A stretch of DNA of 64,000 nucleotides, from NCBI GenBank assembly GCA_950295325.1, contig OX485809.1, positions 11,348,001-11,412,000 of the forward strand. The letters are read 5' to 3'. The notes beneath the pieces were generated by a model that ran no database searches, was not told where the DNA came from, and was given only the letters and a program-made list of their open reading frames with translations. Made by a program: the position numbers and the translations under genes. The DNA comes from Polytrichum commune. Lineage: Eukaryota; Streptophyta; Polytrichopsida; Polytrichales; Polytrichaceae. Shown piece after piece: positions 10,694 through 24,800 of this stretch. Numbering within the stretch: position 1 is the first letter of the stretch; each line of letters begins with the position of its first letter.

Positions 10694-13600
10694 CTAAAAT
10701 TTAGCTAGTGCTAATGAGTTATCGGAATCTGATAGTTCTATGGCTCCCACCAATGACGCTGTGGTGGGCGGGGGAGGCACATGGTTTGCCAACTGCATGC
10801 CATCCGTTTCTTCGGTGGTGGTCATGAAGACATCTTGTGTGCTCTGTTCATGTCTTTGGGAGCGTGCCTCCTTTGCCAAAACTACTTTCCACCCCGGTTT
10901 CCGCACTTCGTCTGACCAAAATACTTGAGTCGCTTGGCTGGGAAATATGAACGGATCCAACATCTGAGGAACCCTGTGCTGGAAATTCACAACCATGAAT
11001 CCAGCCTCATCTCTTACATACGTTGGGTTGCCCCGATTGTCAAATTGCTTCATCCACTCGCACCTAAGAAGTATGACAGGTGTACGAATTGGCCCATAGT
11101 TCAATTTTAGTATATCCTTTAGTACTCCCACATAATTCAATGTCACCTCCTCCGAACCCACGGAGGGCATGTGAAACACAGAGGCAACACCGCTATTGTA
11201 AGTTTTTAACGTCCAGGACTGTTGGTCCTCCACCCGAAAGTGGTTTTCATATGCCTTCATCCTCGTATATCGTGTGGCTAACTGTGACGGTCTGCTGCAC
11301 ATCAGAACCCTATCCATGTTATCCTCATCGTTCGGGTCAACAGGGTGATTGCATACTACTTCTTTAATCCAGTTTTCAAAAGCCGAAATGTTGGGATTCG
11401 CCTCTTGTTCCACTTTCCATTGCCTGTACATCCAACCAGTCATTCAATAGTCATTCACCAGTCGCTCAATAGTCGCTCCTACGTCATTCACTCGTCATTC
11501 ACTAGTCATTTACTATTCATGACGGACTCATCTGCCAGCTCAGGCAGTAGGGGTTTACAGAGCCGTTCATGTTCTGCAAAATAACAGGGCACATCGACAC
11601 AATAATGTGCAATCAGAAAAAACACGGTCACACTCACCTATGCAAAGGTGCCATGAGGGATAAATTCGTCAAAGCATATTGGTGGACTACATCTCTCAAT
11701 GCTGGTGTCATCAAGTACTTTGTTCCTGCCCCTTCTAGCACCTCCTCTGCATCTCCGTACTCCTCATCTGCATCCCATACTCGACGGTCAACCACTTCAA
11801 ACTTGTGTAGATATTCCGTGATGAAACCTAGGCATTCATCCCTCGCGTAACCCTCCGCCATGCATGCCTCCGGTGTTGCCATGTTCCTAACATAATGCTT
11901 TAGGGTTTTCATGTATCTTTCAATAGGATACATCCACCTTGTGGAGACAGGACCACACATGTCCAATTCATCGACAAGGTGATATAATAAATGCGTCATA
12001 ATGTCAAAAAAAGAAGGAGGGAAATGAATCTCCAAAAGTGCCATGCTCCGTGCAACGTCCGCCTGTAGAGCATCCAACTCCAATGGGTTCCAAACACTCC
12101 CACATATTCTTCGGAACACTTTCGAAATCCTCATCACCGCCATTCGTGGACCAGGTTGTAAAAGACCTCGTAGGGTTAGCGGCATGATTTGTTGCATAAG
12201 CACGTGGTAGTCATGTGACTTTAAACCCCCATATGTCCTTTTGCGTACGTATTGAGCCATGTTGGAAACATGACCTGATGGTGTCTTCAAGTTCTCGATA
12301 ACACTAGAAAATATATCGAACTCTTCGCTTGTCAAGACATATGGGGTTGCCGGTTTCAACATTTTTCCATTTTTCTTTGGGTGGGGAATGAGCCACAAAT
12401 GCGGCCTGATGCCTCTGCGTTGCAAGTCCCAGCGGACCTTTACTGTGTCCTTGTGTCCAGTGATCGTCTTCAAAATGTTTTTCGAAAAGTTTGCCTCACA
12501 ATGCATGACATCCAGCGTGTATCGTATGAGCAGATCCTGGCAAGTCAGTCATATATTGGTTAGTTCAAGGACCGTGCAGAACATTATCAAATAACGACTA
12601 GGATTATGACTGTCGTTTGCATCATGGATGGCTACAACGACTACTAATTTTGTGTCATTGTGGACGTATTGTAACGCACCGATTGTCCTAATGGATGGGA
12701 CGTGAGAGCATATAATATCATCTGTATTGCCACGTTTCCATTTCTGTGATTTTTTTGTAGTCATTTCCATTGGTTGAACATATGTATTCTAAACAACTTT
12801 CAAACGACTATATGTATAGGCATGTGTCCATGTGTATGGTAAACGACTATTAAGCTACTACTCAACAACTAAATACTACTGACATGTGCACATGTCTATG
12901 CCATCTGTGAGCGCATTGAGTCATTCTTTACTCTTTTTTAAGTTGGACATGTCGTTCCGTGTGAGAATGCATACAACATTTGAGTCAAAGCAGCTGGATC
13001 ATATACCTTCCAATAAGGCAGGTTGTGTAAGATGCTCCTCCTTTTCACGCCGTGTGTTTTGGAGGGGTCTCCAGCGGCGCCTTCTCTGTTGCCTTCATCC
13101 AACCAGGTTTGATACTCGGAGGCTCGCTGCACTTGCTCATTTGCATTGACCACATTGGGCTTGCCTCGAACTTCTATACGTCCATTGAAGTGGTCTTTCA
13201 TTTCCGGTGACCTCCACGGATCGTCATGGGCAAGCCACCTCCTCGTGTCTGTATAGGTTTGCTTTCCAAGTTCGATAGAATGTTCACCTTTAAAATGTGG
13301 CCCACACACCGGACATGCCGCATAGCCCTGATGTGCAACACCTGCAACTGTCCCATAACCGGGAAAATCGTGTATGGTCCACAACAAAACTGCTCTAAGT
13401 TTGAAGGCCCTTGACCCCACCTCTTTGAGCACATCATAAGCATCGACACCCTTCCATAATTGGATCAACTCCTCTACCAATGGTTCCAAATACACATCGA
13501 AGAATTGAGATGTCACAGACTGTTTTCCTGGGATTAGCAACGCTAACATTATGAAAAATTTCTTCGTAGTCAACCATGGGGGTATATTGTAATTCAACAA

Positions 13601-14776
13601 CATTACCGGCCATGTACTCCAACTTGTACGTTGCAACTTGAAAGGGTTTACTCCATCGGCTGCCATTCCTAAGTGAATGTTGCGGTCTTCCTGGCCAAAA
13701 CTGGAATCTACATTTTCATGTACGTGTTTCCATGCTTTTGAATCACAAGGATGTCTTACCAATCCATCAGTGCTTGTGTTCTTTGCATGCCACACCATGA
13801 GTTCAGATATTGTGGGTGTACGGAACATCCGTCTTAGTCTTGGAATTAGGGGAAACTGTCTAAGTACTTTCCAAGGCCTCCGTTTATTGGCCTCGTCTTT
13901 GTAACGAGGTTTCTTACACTTTGGACAATGAGTTGCACCTTCATATTGCCCTCTAAATAATACACAACCTGCTTGGCATGCATGAATTGTATTGTAATTC
14001 AATCCTAATTTCTGAATCAAGCCTTTTGCAGCATGGAGGTTTTTGGGTAGCATGTTCTCACTGGGTAGTAGGTGTTCACGGAAGAAGGTGAATAACTGGT
14101 CAACGAACTTGTTGCTCACCCCATGGACCATACACAATGTCAGAATCAGTATCGTCGCCGCTAACACCGAAGACTTGGCACCATGGTACAATTCCTCAAT
14201 TGCTTCTTCCAACGAATGTGGATCGCCACAACTATGTTCTTCTGCATTACTACCACCATCTTCCCCCAAAGGCTCATCCTCTGACTCATCGTCCGAAAGT
14301 GGGATTTCATCATCGACCAGCTCATCGACAACTGTGAATGCACCCATTACTATGTCCTCAATTTGCTCTTCCAGTGTAGGGGGGTGGGCTGGTGCCTCAT
14401 CAATTGTCTGGAATGCTTCCTCAACCATGGCGTGCATATCCAAACCTTCGTCAATGTGTCCGTCATGTGGTCTTGAGGGTCTCCTAAACTCTTGTTCCCA
14501 CTCCTCATCGGAGCCATCCCTCTCTCCAGGCCCCCTCCACACCCTAAATGTGGGTTCCCTCCCATTCAAGATTAGGTGATCCTTTATTTTTGGAATAGAT
14601 AACTGAGCTCGTCCTTTGCATTTGCAGCATGGACAATGAATTCGTTTTAGATTATACAAGGTGGCCCTCTCTTGCTCCTTCCTCCACAGACGGTCGTCGC
14701 GATGTTGTTGTCGCCTCTTGTCATTAAGAGGAAATCTTCCTCCGTTCATGTCCCCTGCAAGTTTCCCACTATGCAC
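10694..14776 (-). CDS. CACTA transposase (TNPD/TNP2 type), three exons
   Basis: This would be the catalytic transposase that cuts the element ends in the nucleus. I join exon 1 (14,776-13,007), exon 2 (12,536-11,638) and exon 3 (11,423-10,694); both introns are GT-AG and the frame stays open for 1,132 codons, a usual TNP2 length. Seen in order: an N-terminal cysteine cluster (HCPCCKCKGR) matching the transposase-associated domain, an acidic linker, the long tnp2 region (LPYWK then DLLIRYTLDVMHCEANFSKN across intron 1), a DUF4218-like segment, and a DUF4216-like segment (YGPIRTPVILLRCEW, then DPFIFPSQATQVFW). The start may instead be ATG 14,749, because a CAG acceptor-like site lies just before it. 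Intron 2 contains AGTCATT motifs. The gene is divergent from the TNPA gene and probably shares the 14.8-15.8 kb regulatory region. The family call is secure; exon edges were set by eye. Confidence 0.92.
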
Positions 14777-15843
14777 ATATTAATGACTGTAATATGTGGT
14801 CTTCTAACAGGGTTCCCACCACCCATTTAATGGTTGTTCATCTGTCAGTCACTAGTCGTACACTAGTCAAACATTAGTCATTCAGTGGGCACGCAGAGAA
14901 CACTCAATATGAATTAGTCATTCCCTGGTCATTTAGCAGTCAGTCACTAGTCGGTCGCTGGGCTTACTTAGCCTTGCAAACTACGTTCCAGAGTGGAGAC
15001 CTGGGCATGAGTATGTGAAATGCAAGTCCGCTCTCAAATTTGAGGTCCCAATATCAAGTGGGTTGGGAAGCTTCGTTAAGTTGGCCGCGACCAATGATTA
15101 GGGAGAACTGCCCGCTACTGACAGATGGGCCGGTTGGGTTCGAGGAATAAATAGTTAACATTCGCGAAGTACAGGAGAATTATTGGTCATACTACATGAA
15201 TCTCATTAAATATATTTCAAATCAATAAAGATATACTAAGGCATCACTAGCAGCTGCGGATTTTGTCCACAAATACAAGGACATCTGAAAAGGTTGTAAT
15301 TGCAAATATCACAAATGGAGAAGGATATGCAATTTGGGAAGCCATAACCATGTTTGACGACCCTCATAAGTGAGCTAAATGAACCTCCAAACATTAAATA
15401 TGGCTATGCACATGTCTTATGCCAGAGATTTGAATCACTATTACAGAAATATTTCATGAGCTTATAATTGCTATTGTGATCACGTGTTTGAATATCACTA
15501 GTCATTCAGCTGTCATTTGGAATTTGTTCACAAGTCATTAATTAGTCATGAAGTACTCATCCAAAAGTCATTCACTAGACATTAGCTAGTCATTACGTAC
15601 TCATCCAAAAGTCATTCACTAGTCATTCAAAAGTCATTCTCTAGTCATTATTCAAATTGGAACAGTCTACATAAACAAGCCCTAGCGCGTCGAATTGTAT
15701 CCGTTAGGTCTGCGCCCCTAAATACAATGCAATGCATGGCGTATTGCATGTCTGGACTCAAGGCAAGAGACTCAAGTTGTTGTCTTATCTGTAGAGAGTA
15801 TAGAGGTAGTTTGTGATAATCTCTCAAGTATAAGGTTGAGGAT
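14777..15843. promoter_or_regulatory. Divergent intergenic region with AGTCATT clusters
   Basis: The region between the two CACTA genes holds two dense clusters of AGTCATT/AGTCACT/TAGTCG words (about 14,830-14,960 and 15,490-15,655). The same words occur in the subterminal regions. This suggests the TNPA-like protein binds its own promoter region, as known for En/Spm where TNPA regulates transcription. No unambiguous TATA box was identified for either gene. Confidence 0.5.
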
Positions 15844-18800
15844 ATGGACGTGGATAGGTGCTCCTACGAGCTGCAACGCGACAAACGGGTAGCGAAAATC
15901 AAGGAGATCATGAAGCCCATGGAACAAGCTGCAATGAATCTGTAAGTGTTTCTTACCTGCTTAATCTTGTAATGTTGTGTGAGAATCTTGTGGGGATGGA
16001 ATCTCTGCAACCTCGGTGGGGCCACCAAATCTTGCAATGGTCACCACATGCGCTCCAGCTGCTCCGCGACACAACAGCTCCAAAAAGGCGGGATTTGTGG
16101 ACGTCGGGGTTTTGGAAGCTGCTTGCTAGTTGATGGTGCGGGAAGATGCGGCACATGGCGACATCTCCGCCGTTCATATGGACGGTGTGGATGCCCGGGA
16201 GGTCTCTGTGGCGCAGCAGGGGTCCGAGAGCAAGGTCGGACTCCCCCCTCATTCTCTCCCTTTCGATCTGCCCGCGCTCCTGGTTGCTCCTGGTCGCTCC
16301 TAAGAGCTGCGGTGAGTTCTCCTGCAACTCATTGTGTTGCCCTCTTCTGTTGCCTTGTTTGGATGCTTTTGTTGATTTGATGCTTTTCATCTTTCCCTTG
16401 TGGTACTTGTTCGCTATCGGTCTCTTGCCTGTATTGTATCTTCGCAGGAATTGGGCTCCCACTTAGGGCTGCATTCCCAAACAGGCCGACTCGCAGATTG
16501 CGGCGGTTCGCTCGCCGTTACTAAGGAAATCCTGGTTAGTTTCTTCTCCTCCGCTTGGTGATATGCTTAGGGTTTTACCGGGAAGAAGATTCAGCAGGTT
16601 GGTGTCTTGTCTTACGTGTGTCCTATATGTGTGCATACAACAGCCTTCCAGCATGGGGAGGAAGGTGTACTTGGACCGACATATATGTGGATCATAGTTA
16701 CCCACGGTAGCGAGTTGGCAAATTAAAGCGAGTACTGTCAAGTTGTTTAGTGATCACCCCAGCTGTTAGATGCTTGAGAATGGAAGGTAAAATTAGGGAC
16801 CCAAAACATTGCAGTACCTGTGGGAGAGGATGCATGCGTCCTCCAGGATTACTGATGAGCAGCTCTGGCTGGCTGACCTGAAAGACGCCTAACCTCCTCT
16901 CGGACAAGATAAGCAGGATCATGTGGAGAACTGCACTGAACATGATATTTAGTATCACCAATTCTAATTGTCTTGCCCAATACTAATTGAAGGGGTGTGG
17001 CTGAAAATTGATTTGTCCCTTGTACTACTCCAAACTCCCAAGAGTTGTACATGTTTTTGTCTACAAGTGATTCACAGATGAGGATCTTTGCTTTTCTTCT
17101 GTTTGATATTTGCTATCAATGTAATGAGGTACCATGAAAGCATGGTTTGAAAGAAGCTGCCGGTCAGGTTGTTACAAAGAATCACGGCTGATGTTCTTGG
17201 GCTCTAGACAGTCTCTTGTACTTAGGTGTTTGCGTCGTGTCCAAAGATGTGGACAAGCAACTCAGGCTCACTTTTCTGATGATAGACAGAATTGGAGAGG
17301 AAGGGATCACTTACAAGATTGTTGTGATTTCGTTTGGCGCATACTTTTTCCTACAGACCTTGGTCTTTATATGTGTTTTTTTTGTTAGCACATCGAATAT
17401 CAATCGGCATAAGAAATATCAACTATGTCATAGTGCAACTGATGTATAAAGTGGAGATGATTCCCATAATGGAGTGTGTAAATATGTCAACAAATACAGC
17501 TGAAGGCATGAAATATGATTATTGCTGCGCATTCTCTCTCTTAAATTTCAATGATGACATGAAGGATAAAATAGAGACATTAAAGCGTCAAGCTATGTAA
17601 GATTAAGAGAGTAACGAGCTCATATTGTGGTTGTTGGAGATAAGACGAGATTGATTGCGTGTAACAAAGGATGCTAACAACCTTTATTGCGAGACAGACC
17701 GAAGGTAGGGCGTAAGTACCTACACATACTCGGATCCATCAATCGAAATGATCGTCCGCTCAGGTCAACATTCAGTGCGCGAGGAATCAAAATGCTTATA
17801 AAACCAACATTCCCTATGTACATCGTTGAACATCCCTAGAAGTAACACTATCTGAAGGAATAAAGCGAAACAGCCAAGTGACGAGAAGAAACGAAGACAG
17901 ACAGTAATAAGATGGAGTGAGGCTGGGATTGTTGAGTTACCTGGAAAGCTAAAGAACAGACTCGGTGCAGCGGAACTCGTAGAGTGATGTTTTTCTTCTG
18001 TTTGATATTTGCTGTCAATGTAATGAGGTACCATGAAAGCATGGTTTGAAAGAAGCTGCCGGTCAGGTTGTTACAAAGAATCACGGCTGATGTTCTTGGG
18101 CTCTAGACAGTCTCTTGTACTTAGGTGTTTGCGTCGTGTCCAAAGATGTGGACAAGCAACTCATGCTCACTTTTATGATGATAGACAGAATTGAAGAGGA
18201 AGGGATCACTTACTACAATTCAGGGTGCACGAAACCTATCTGCATTGAAGTTAGAGAAAGCAGGTTGTACGTATCAGTGTCCTTTCTTGTGCCCTTGTAT
18301 GAAAGTTGGTAGCAAAGCACTTTCCATTAGGTTAAGCATTACTGTTTTCCAACATGACATGAATTTCACCTCTTTTTCTTTGCATACTGGTCATGCATTC
18401 TTGATTAACAATTGAGTTTGTTGCACTCATCCAATTTCGCGACATGGAAAATGTCCGTGTCTGGGAGTGAAGAGAGATATTGAACCCTCGGTACAACTGG
18501 TTTGTAAAGAGAGATTTTTTTTTAGAATATGATTGTCAGTATAAGCAATGACTCTTCAAACTTTCAAGTGTTAGTTTTGACTGCCTGTGCAGGTCCACAC
18601 ATCCTCTAAATTACAGCTAGTGTCGGTGTTTACAACCTTTAAGACCAATTTGAGAGTATCTTTGTGGTTGTGCGGTTTTTCTTGATTGATCAGACCGGGT
18701 TTGTGCAGCTCGAGAGTCCTATTCTTGATTGACTCATATGTTGCTATTTGGAACTGTATCGCTTAGAGGACTGCCAGAACCGACTGTACAGATGTTGTCA

Positions 18801-21800
18801 TGAATCTGCGACTTTAGTAATACATTGTACCAAGACAAGACCTTTGTCCTAGACACATTTCTAGAGCTACTAGGTGCTATGTATATATTTTATGTAGTAT
18901 TCCTGTAGATCTCGATTGCTTTAAGAGGTTTGCCAATCGTGAACTTGCAAAGGACACATCCCTCAGCATCATTTTTTATTCTGTGTTATTCTGTTTAAAA
19001 AGAAGGGGGGTGGGGGGTTACACCCTCTATCCAATCCCAGTTGTTGGCAAATCCAAGTCGAGGCCACAGCCAGTTTCCTCATCATTTTTGGAGCTCATGT
19101 GGTTGTCTCATGTCCGTTCTTGGATCCACACCTGACCACAATACCTGTCAGATAAAAGTGTCCGAGGCAGGTTGTGTAACAAAATTGGGCACTTCTGCCT
19201 TAGTAGGTATTTGCACCTCTCCTTGCACCATTCTTTACTGTGTCAATTCATCATTTTAGTTTGTTGTGGAGGGCATTTTGAGTCGTCTTTATTCGCTTCT
19301 TATGAATAAGTTTCAGGGATTGTCTTTCAGTTTGGATGTTGAAGCTTGGCTGATGGGGATAATTCGCAAGGATTAGAGAAGTAGACTTTGCGGAGCTTTG
19401 ATGTTGTCTTTTCAATTTGAATGTTGAAGCTTGGTTGATGAATAGCACAATTCACAAGGATCACAGAGAGGTCCACTTTGTGCATCTTTAATGTTGTCTT
19501 ATAAAATATGGATTCTTAAGCTTGGTTGTGGTTAATTGTGACATTGGGGTGATGCAGGTACTCTGCCTTATAATGTTCAGTTGGAAATAAGAGTTGTTAT
19601 GCAATCCCTTGCTTCTAAATGGCAAGGGATGTGAGCTTTATGTGGTCACTCTTTTGATTGAATGCATGTAACTGAGTGGTATATGGCAAGGGTTGTTGGT
19701 AATAGTGGAGACTAGAAAGACGTGTGGTACGATGAGATTGGACTGTGGGGTAAATAATAAAGATGCCATTGTAAGTTAATAGTTAAGACAATGGGAGGGC
19801 ATGTGATCATTTACTGAGACGGTCAACCTTTGCTTTGGACTCATACTGTATGAGTTCTTTCATGGTCATTTTTCTAAACTGGACAAGTAGATTTGAGTGG
19901 ACTGATGTTTGCAGGCACGAGAGCTTCAGCGCACCGAAGTCGGCATCAATCGGTTTGCGTGCGGCACCGGGGGCCAGATTGCGCCGTAGCCGCAGAGTAA
20001 TGCGGAAAACAGCAAGGTCCGAGGCCCGGGAAGAGGCCCGGGAAGATGTTGGGGATTCAGCATCAGCGGACACGCAAACCACCGACGACTTCAGTCCAGG
20101 TGAGGTTCTAATTTGGAGCAATGTGATGGGTCACAAATATGAGCACATGTGAACATAGCTTTCGGTATCCTCAATCATGTATGTCTAGATGTGGAGACTT
20201 AGTAGAAGCATATGCTCTCTTATATTTATGTGACAAAAATTTCTACAGCTCTCCTTGGTCATTGCTCTAGCCCTGACACAGGTCTTGCACATACCCATGG
20301 TGTTTATGGAAGCATGTATAGCTTAGTTGAATTTGGAAGTCATAGTGGTTCGCTAGTATTTTGGTAGTCATTTTCTGCACATCGAACTAGTCATTTAATA
20401 TCCATGCACTAGTCATTTGGCAGTCATGCACTGGACATTTACTAGTCATTCACTAGTTCTGCACTTCCGAATTTTGTGTGGACAGCTATTGTTGGTGGTG
20501 TATTGCCGAGTAGGCCTGGAATCTCATGACTCAAAACCCATACCCGTATTCTTTTGATGATGTGGTTGTTTTTCTTCCTCTCCCACTTGCAGGTGAGGAA
20601 GAGGACGAAGATGTGCACTCACTGCGAAGGGGCATCGAAGACCAGGCAGGGTCAAGTGCAACAAAAAAGCGCACGCGGCAAATATTCAAGAGCCCAACCA
20701 AGAAGGTAATTTTCAAGCCTGTTGGTAGGTTTGTCCTAGATGTATCCGATGCCATAACATTTGCATGTGGCAATATGAATCATTGCAAGGTCAGCCCAAT
20801 CTCATGTGTAGGACTTCTTAAGGTTATGTTACGCATCCCAATCGTAAATGTAGACCACCTCCTGAATTGTGGACTGATCCTTGCTTGGGGTTCGTGATAA
20901 TGGTTGATCCGTGCACAAAGGCGCACATCGCTAAACCAAAAACAACAGGACCTCCTCAGCCCGAAGTCGCGCCCCCTCCCAATCCATCCTGGATGCAACA
21001 GTGGATGATGGGACAACACAACCCATGGACGATGGGTCAGCCCAACCCTTGGATGCAATTTCCCCCACCTTGGATGCAACCACCACCACCACCCGCTGCC
21101 CCATCCAACAGTGGTCCCAATTTGAAGCCCGAGAGCGAAGCGAGGGCATTGGGGAGGGCCCATAGGAAGGAAATAGAGGAGTCAGTGGATGCCCGGCGAG
21201 CTATAGGGAAGAAACCACAGAAGGTGGGGGTCAAATCAAGTGGAGGTATAGATGGAGGCTGCGAAGGCAAGAATGAGTTTGACGAAGCACTTCGGAGCCT
21301 AGTACCTAGGATTTTGGATGTGAGTTGTGTGAGGTGGGCGGAACAATCCCCCAGTAGCATTGAGAAACTAAGGAATGCCTTGGACAATGAGTTTGAATAT
21401 TTGGACAATCACCTATCCGAGAGGGGATTCAAGAATGCAGTAAAGAGGCAGATGAAGACTGATAGGTCCAAAATGAAGGCATGGTTTTTGGCTGGAAAGA
21501 AAGAATGCCCGGTTTACATTCAGCCCGATCAGTGGGCACGCCTTTGTGAGTATTGGTCTAAACCTGAAACGGAGCAGAAGGCAATGAAAATGGCAAATGC
21601 AAGGAGAAACGTGAAGAAGCAGTCCAACGTTGGGCGGGCTGGCAAAGCTGGGAAGGAGGCTCAGCTGGTATGTGTGTGTGTAGCAGTGTATAGCGGTAGT
21701 TTTGTGGTGTGTCTCATACATCATGTTGAGTTGGGCTTTAACTAGTCATTAAAATGTGGGCTACTGAAGTAGAAGGTGTTCATGATGACAGAGGAAGAAG

Positions 21801-24800
21801 AGACAGAAGAGTCCTGGGATTACTGAAATAGCAGAGGACTTGCAAGAATCAGAGCAGACAGGGGCATGCACTTCAGTAAGATATACTAAACTTTTGCATG
21901 CACATTTGGTTGGTTCCTAACTAGTTATAGACAGTTAGTGCTACGATATATATGAATTGAATTGTTTTTCTGTCATTCCGTAGTTGTATACACTGCTTTA
22001 TGTGTCGATGTGTAGTTCTATTCATTGGATTATCAGTCAATGTTTAGTCATATGTTTAGTCAATGTATAGTCAATGTTTAGTCATTGTGTGGTTATAAAT
22101 TCATCTGTAAATTCATGTGCGCAGTAGTTTACAAGTCGTTTCAGGACATAGTGCTTTCAGTCATTTGCCTTTGTGTATCGTCTGAGTCATTGCTTGCAGT
22201 CATTTTCGCTTGTGTGTGCGTCGAGTCATTGGGTAGTTGTTTAGATTGCTAGTCGTTTCACTATGCAGTGCTACCAGTCATTTTCCAGTCAATAGCTAGT
22301 TGGATCCAGTCATTTATATGTCACTCTGTACTTGTAATGATAAGCAACCTCATTATTGTTTGGGCCCAGCTGAAATTAATACGCCATCATGTAGTTGTGT
22401 ACCCATATTTATGATGCATTATATATGCTTTGAGTCTTTGATGTGTCAGTGCTCCAGTGTGAGGCCAAACCCCCCACCCTTAAGCGTCCGTAGTCCGAGT
22501 AGTGGGTTTGGGCTCACATTCCTCCGCGGTATTGGATTTGGACTTGGATGAGTCCATAGTGCAAGGTTCACCCTTCAAGTGGTCTTGGATTTAACTAGCT
22601 CCTTCATAAACCCAGTTCTCATACCCAGTTCTTCCTACCTAATTTCCCTAATTCTACTAACAACCCCTTTCTAATCACACAATTCTTCTCTAATCCTAAA
22701 ATCCTAAAATCCTAGAGAGGAGAGGGGGAGAGAGAATTTCCTAACTTCACTAAGACTAACTAATCCACACAAGTATATTTTTGCACTCATCACAACATCA
22801 AGTGCTCAACTCTTAAACATGGAACTTGCAACCACGTGTATTCAAAACATGAACTTTAAGTACCACAAATTGGAATCATGAATTAACTTTAAAATCCTTC
22901 ACGTCAACACTAATTCTACCAAGAGGTCAAGCCCTCTTCAAGGCTAACAAGCCTTGGCTCTCAAACTAAAAACTAAGCACACACATGTGCTCCAATATGG
23001 CTTCCCACACCCACACTTATAACTCGTGGGGTGCCTTGGAGCACAAAGGAAAGAGAGGATGAGTGAGGGAAGAATGAGGGATTATATAGTAAGCTTGAGG
23101 GGGTGAGCACCCTCAAGGCTCACGATAAGCCCTTGAGATTTCCTCCTACTTAGTAGGCGCCAATCCTATCTTCTAAGCCTTCCTCCCTCAAATGATCAAC
23201 AAGGATCCTAATTCGAACATTTAACTAGCCTTGGCTTTCTACCTACCACACTTTACCAAACTTGGGATGCTTCAACCCAAACTTAGCCTCCTTCGCTTTC
23301 CGCCGCCATAACTTTCTCCCCTTACTTTCCCAAATCGTCGCTCACCACTTAATTCAAACCACGATGCTTAACTCGTGATTTGATTGGTGCTTTGAGAATT
23401 TGCTTATCCTCCACCTTGCATTCTTCCTTGGGCCTTCCCCATTAAGTGGCCATGATGAGGTGGTCCACTTGTGCGCTCCATGTGATCCTCCATTCATCCC
23501 AATTCGAATGCACTTGCCTCTTGAGTCACTTTGGTTGTCTCCATCCATTTGTACTAGCCTACTCACTAACTACTCAATCCAAGTTCTCCTTACCTATCCT
23601 CATTCACTCAAATCCTTCCGAAGGTAAAAACACAATAACAACTCACATCCTAGCCTCTTACAACATGGTACTTCTAAGACTAACATTTCACTCTTTTTAT
23701 ATTTTTGTGAAGTAACATGCTACTTCAAAGTGCATCAACTAACGTTTCAAGGGTCTAAGACTAAATGTGGGCACCCTTTTGGGCTCACATCCAGCATTGA
23801 GGTGTATTTAATAGTGGGGTGTTGCTCAGAACCTAAGTGGTTATTGTGTCTAAGAGTGGAGGGGTGAGCATGTGGTTTCCGCAGCAAGTCGTGTCTGGGA
23901 GAATATCAGCCCGCCTTTCAGCTGTGGAGCAGAACCAGTCTGAGGTTAGGCAGCAACTATCCGAGGTGTTATTGAACATCCCAAAGAATGAGCAAGCCTT
24001 AAAGGATGTGAACCTGACATTGAGTAGCTTGGCCTCTATGGTGACGTCCATCATGAACAAACTGGAGACCAGGACGACTGGGAGCGAGCCCACTCCGACG
24101 CAGAACATCCGGGATGCGCATGGGAGCATCCCCAAATCTATGGGTGAGAACCAAGCCCCTTCCCGTACAGCTCGCATTGGCACCTCCAAGATGTTGCCGG
24201 TGGATGTGGTGGATGACTCTTCAGTTCGTTGTGAAGCTGAAGGCCCCACCAAAACATATACCAGGTTGACCAGGAGCAAGGACGCCAAGTTGAAGGGGGT
24301 CAGCGTGTCGGAAGATAATAGTGAAGATGGAGGCAAGGGACGTGGAGGCGATAAGGCATTGAAAAAAACGAGGGCGCCAAAGGGATGTGCCCAAAAGCGA
24401 TCTGCAATAGAGGCAGGTATTGATCCGCCAAAACCCACAACTAATATGAGCCAGGAGGATGGGGCAGTTGTCGTTGGGGATGCTGAAGTTGGCAGTGGAC
24501 CTGGTAAGATTGCAGCGGTTGGGAGTGGCGTGGAAGGATGTGGAGAGGGGGGGCTCCAAGGGGGGAATAAGGCAGGCGGGACTAGTGGGGAGCTGAATAC
24601 CGGTGGGGGGGGGGTGGGAGCTTGGGTGGAGGGACAGGGCACGCGCATAGAGAGGAGAGTGTGGGTGTGGAGGGCGGCGATGTCGGAGTTGTGGCGGAGG
24701 TTGCATCCATTCACGCGTCTCCAGTGAAGGGAGCCTCTACAATTTCTGTGAGCAAAAGCCCCAAAACCAGGTCATCAGGGAAAGAAGCATTGCCTACACG

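Noticed and set aside
11520-11573. Small extra exon (EHERLCKPLLPELADE) between TNPD exons 2 and 3
   Set aside because: Protein-like, but including it creates a stop in the required phase, while splicing 11,638 directly to 11,423 keeps the frame open. It may be a skipped or decayed exon.
14043-14579. 178-codon plus-strand Ser-rich frame
   Set aside because: Antisense of the acidic linker of the TNPD transposase; the Ser runs mirror Glu/Asp-rich codons.
20780-21408. Minus-strand frames of 103-127 codons opposite TNPA exon 4
   Set aside because: Antisense shadows of the Pro/Trp-rich region; the plus-strand frame matches the plant En/Spm transposase pattern.
23833-24714. 293-codon minus-strand frame opposite TNPA exon 6
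   Set aside because: It is the antisense shadow of TNPA exon 6, with low-complexity Pro/Ser content; the plus strand has splice-phase and family support.
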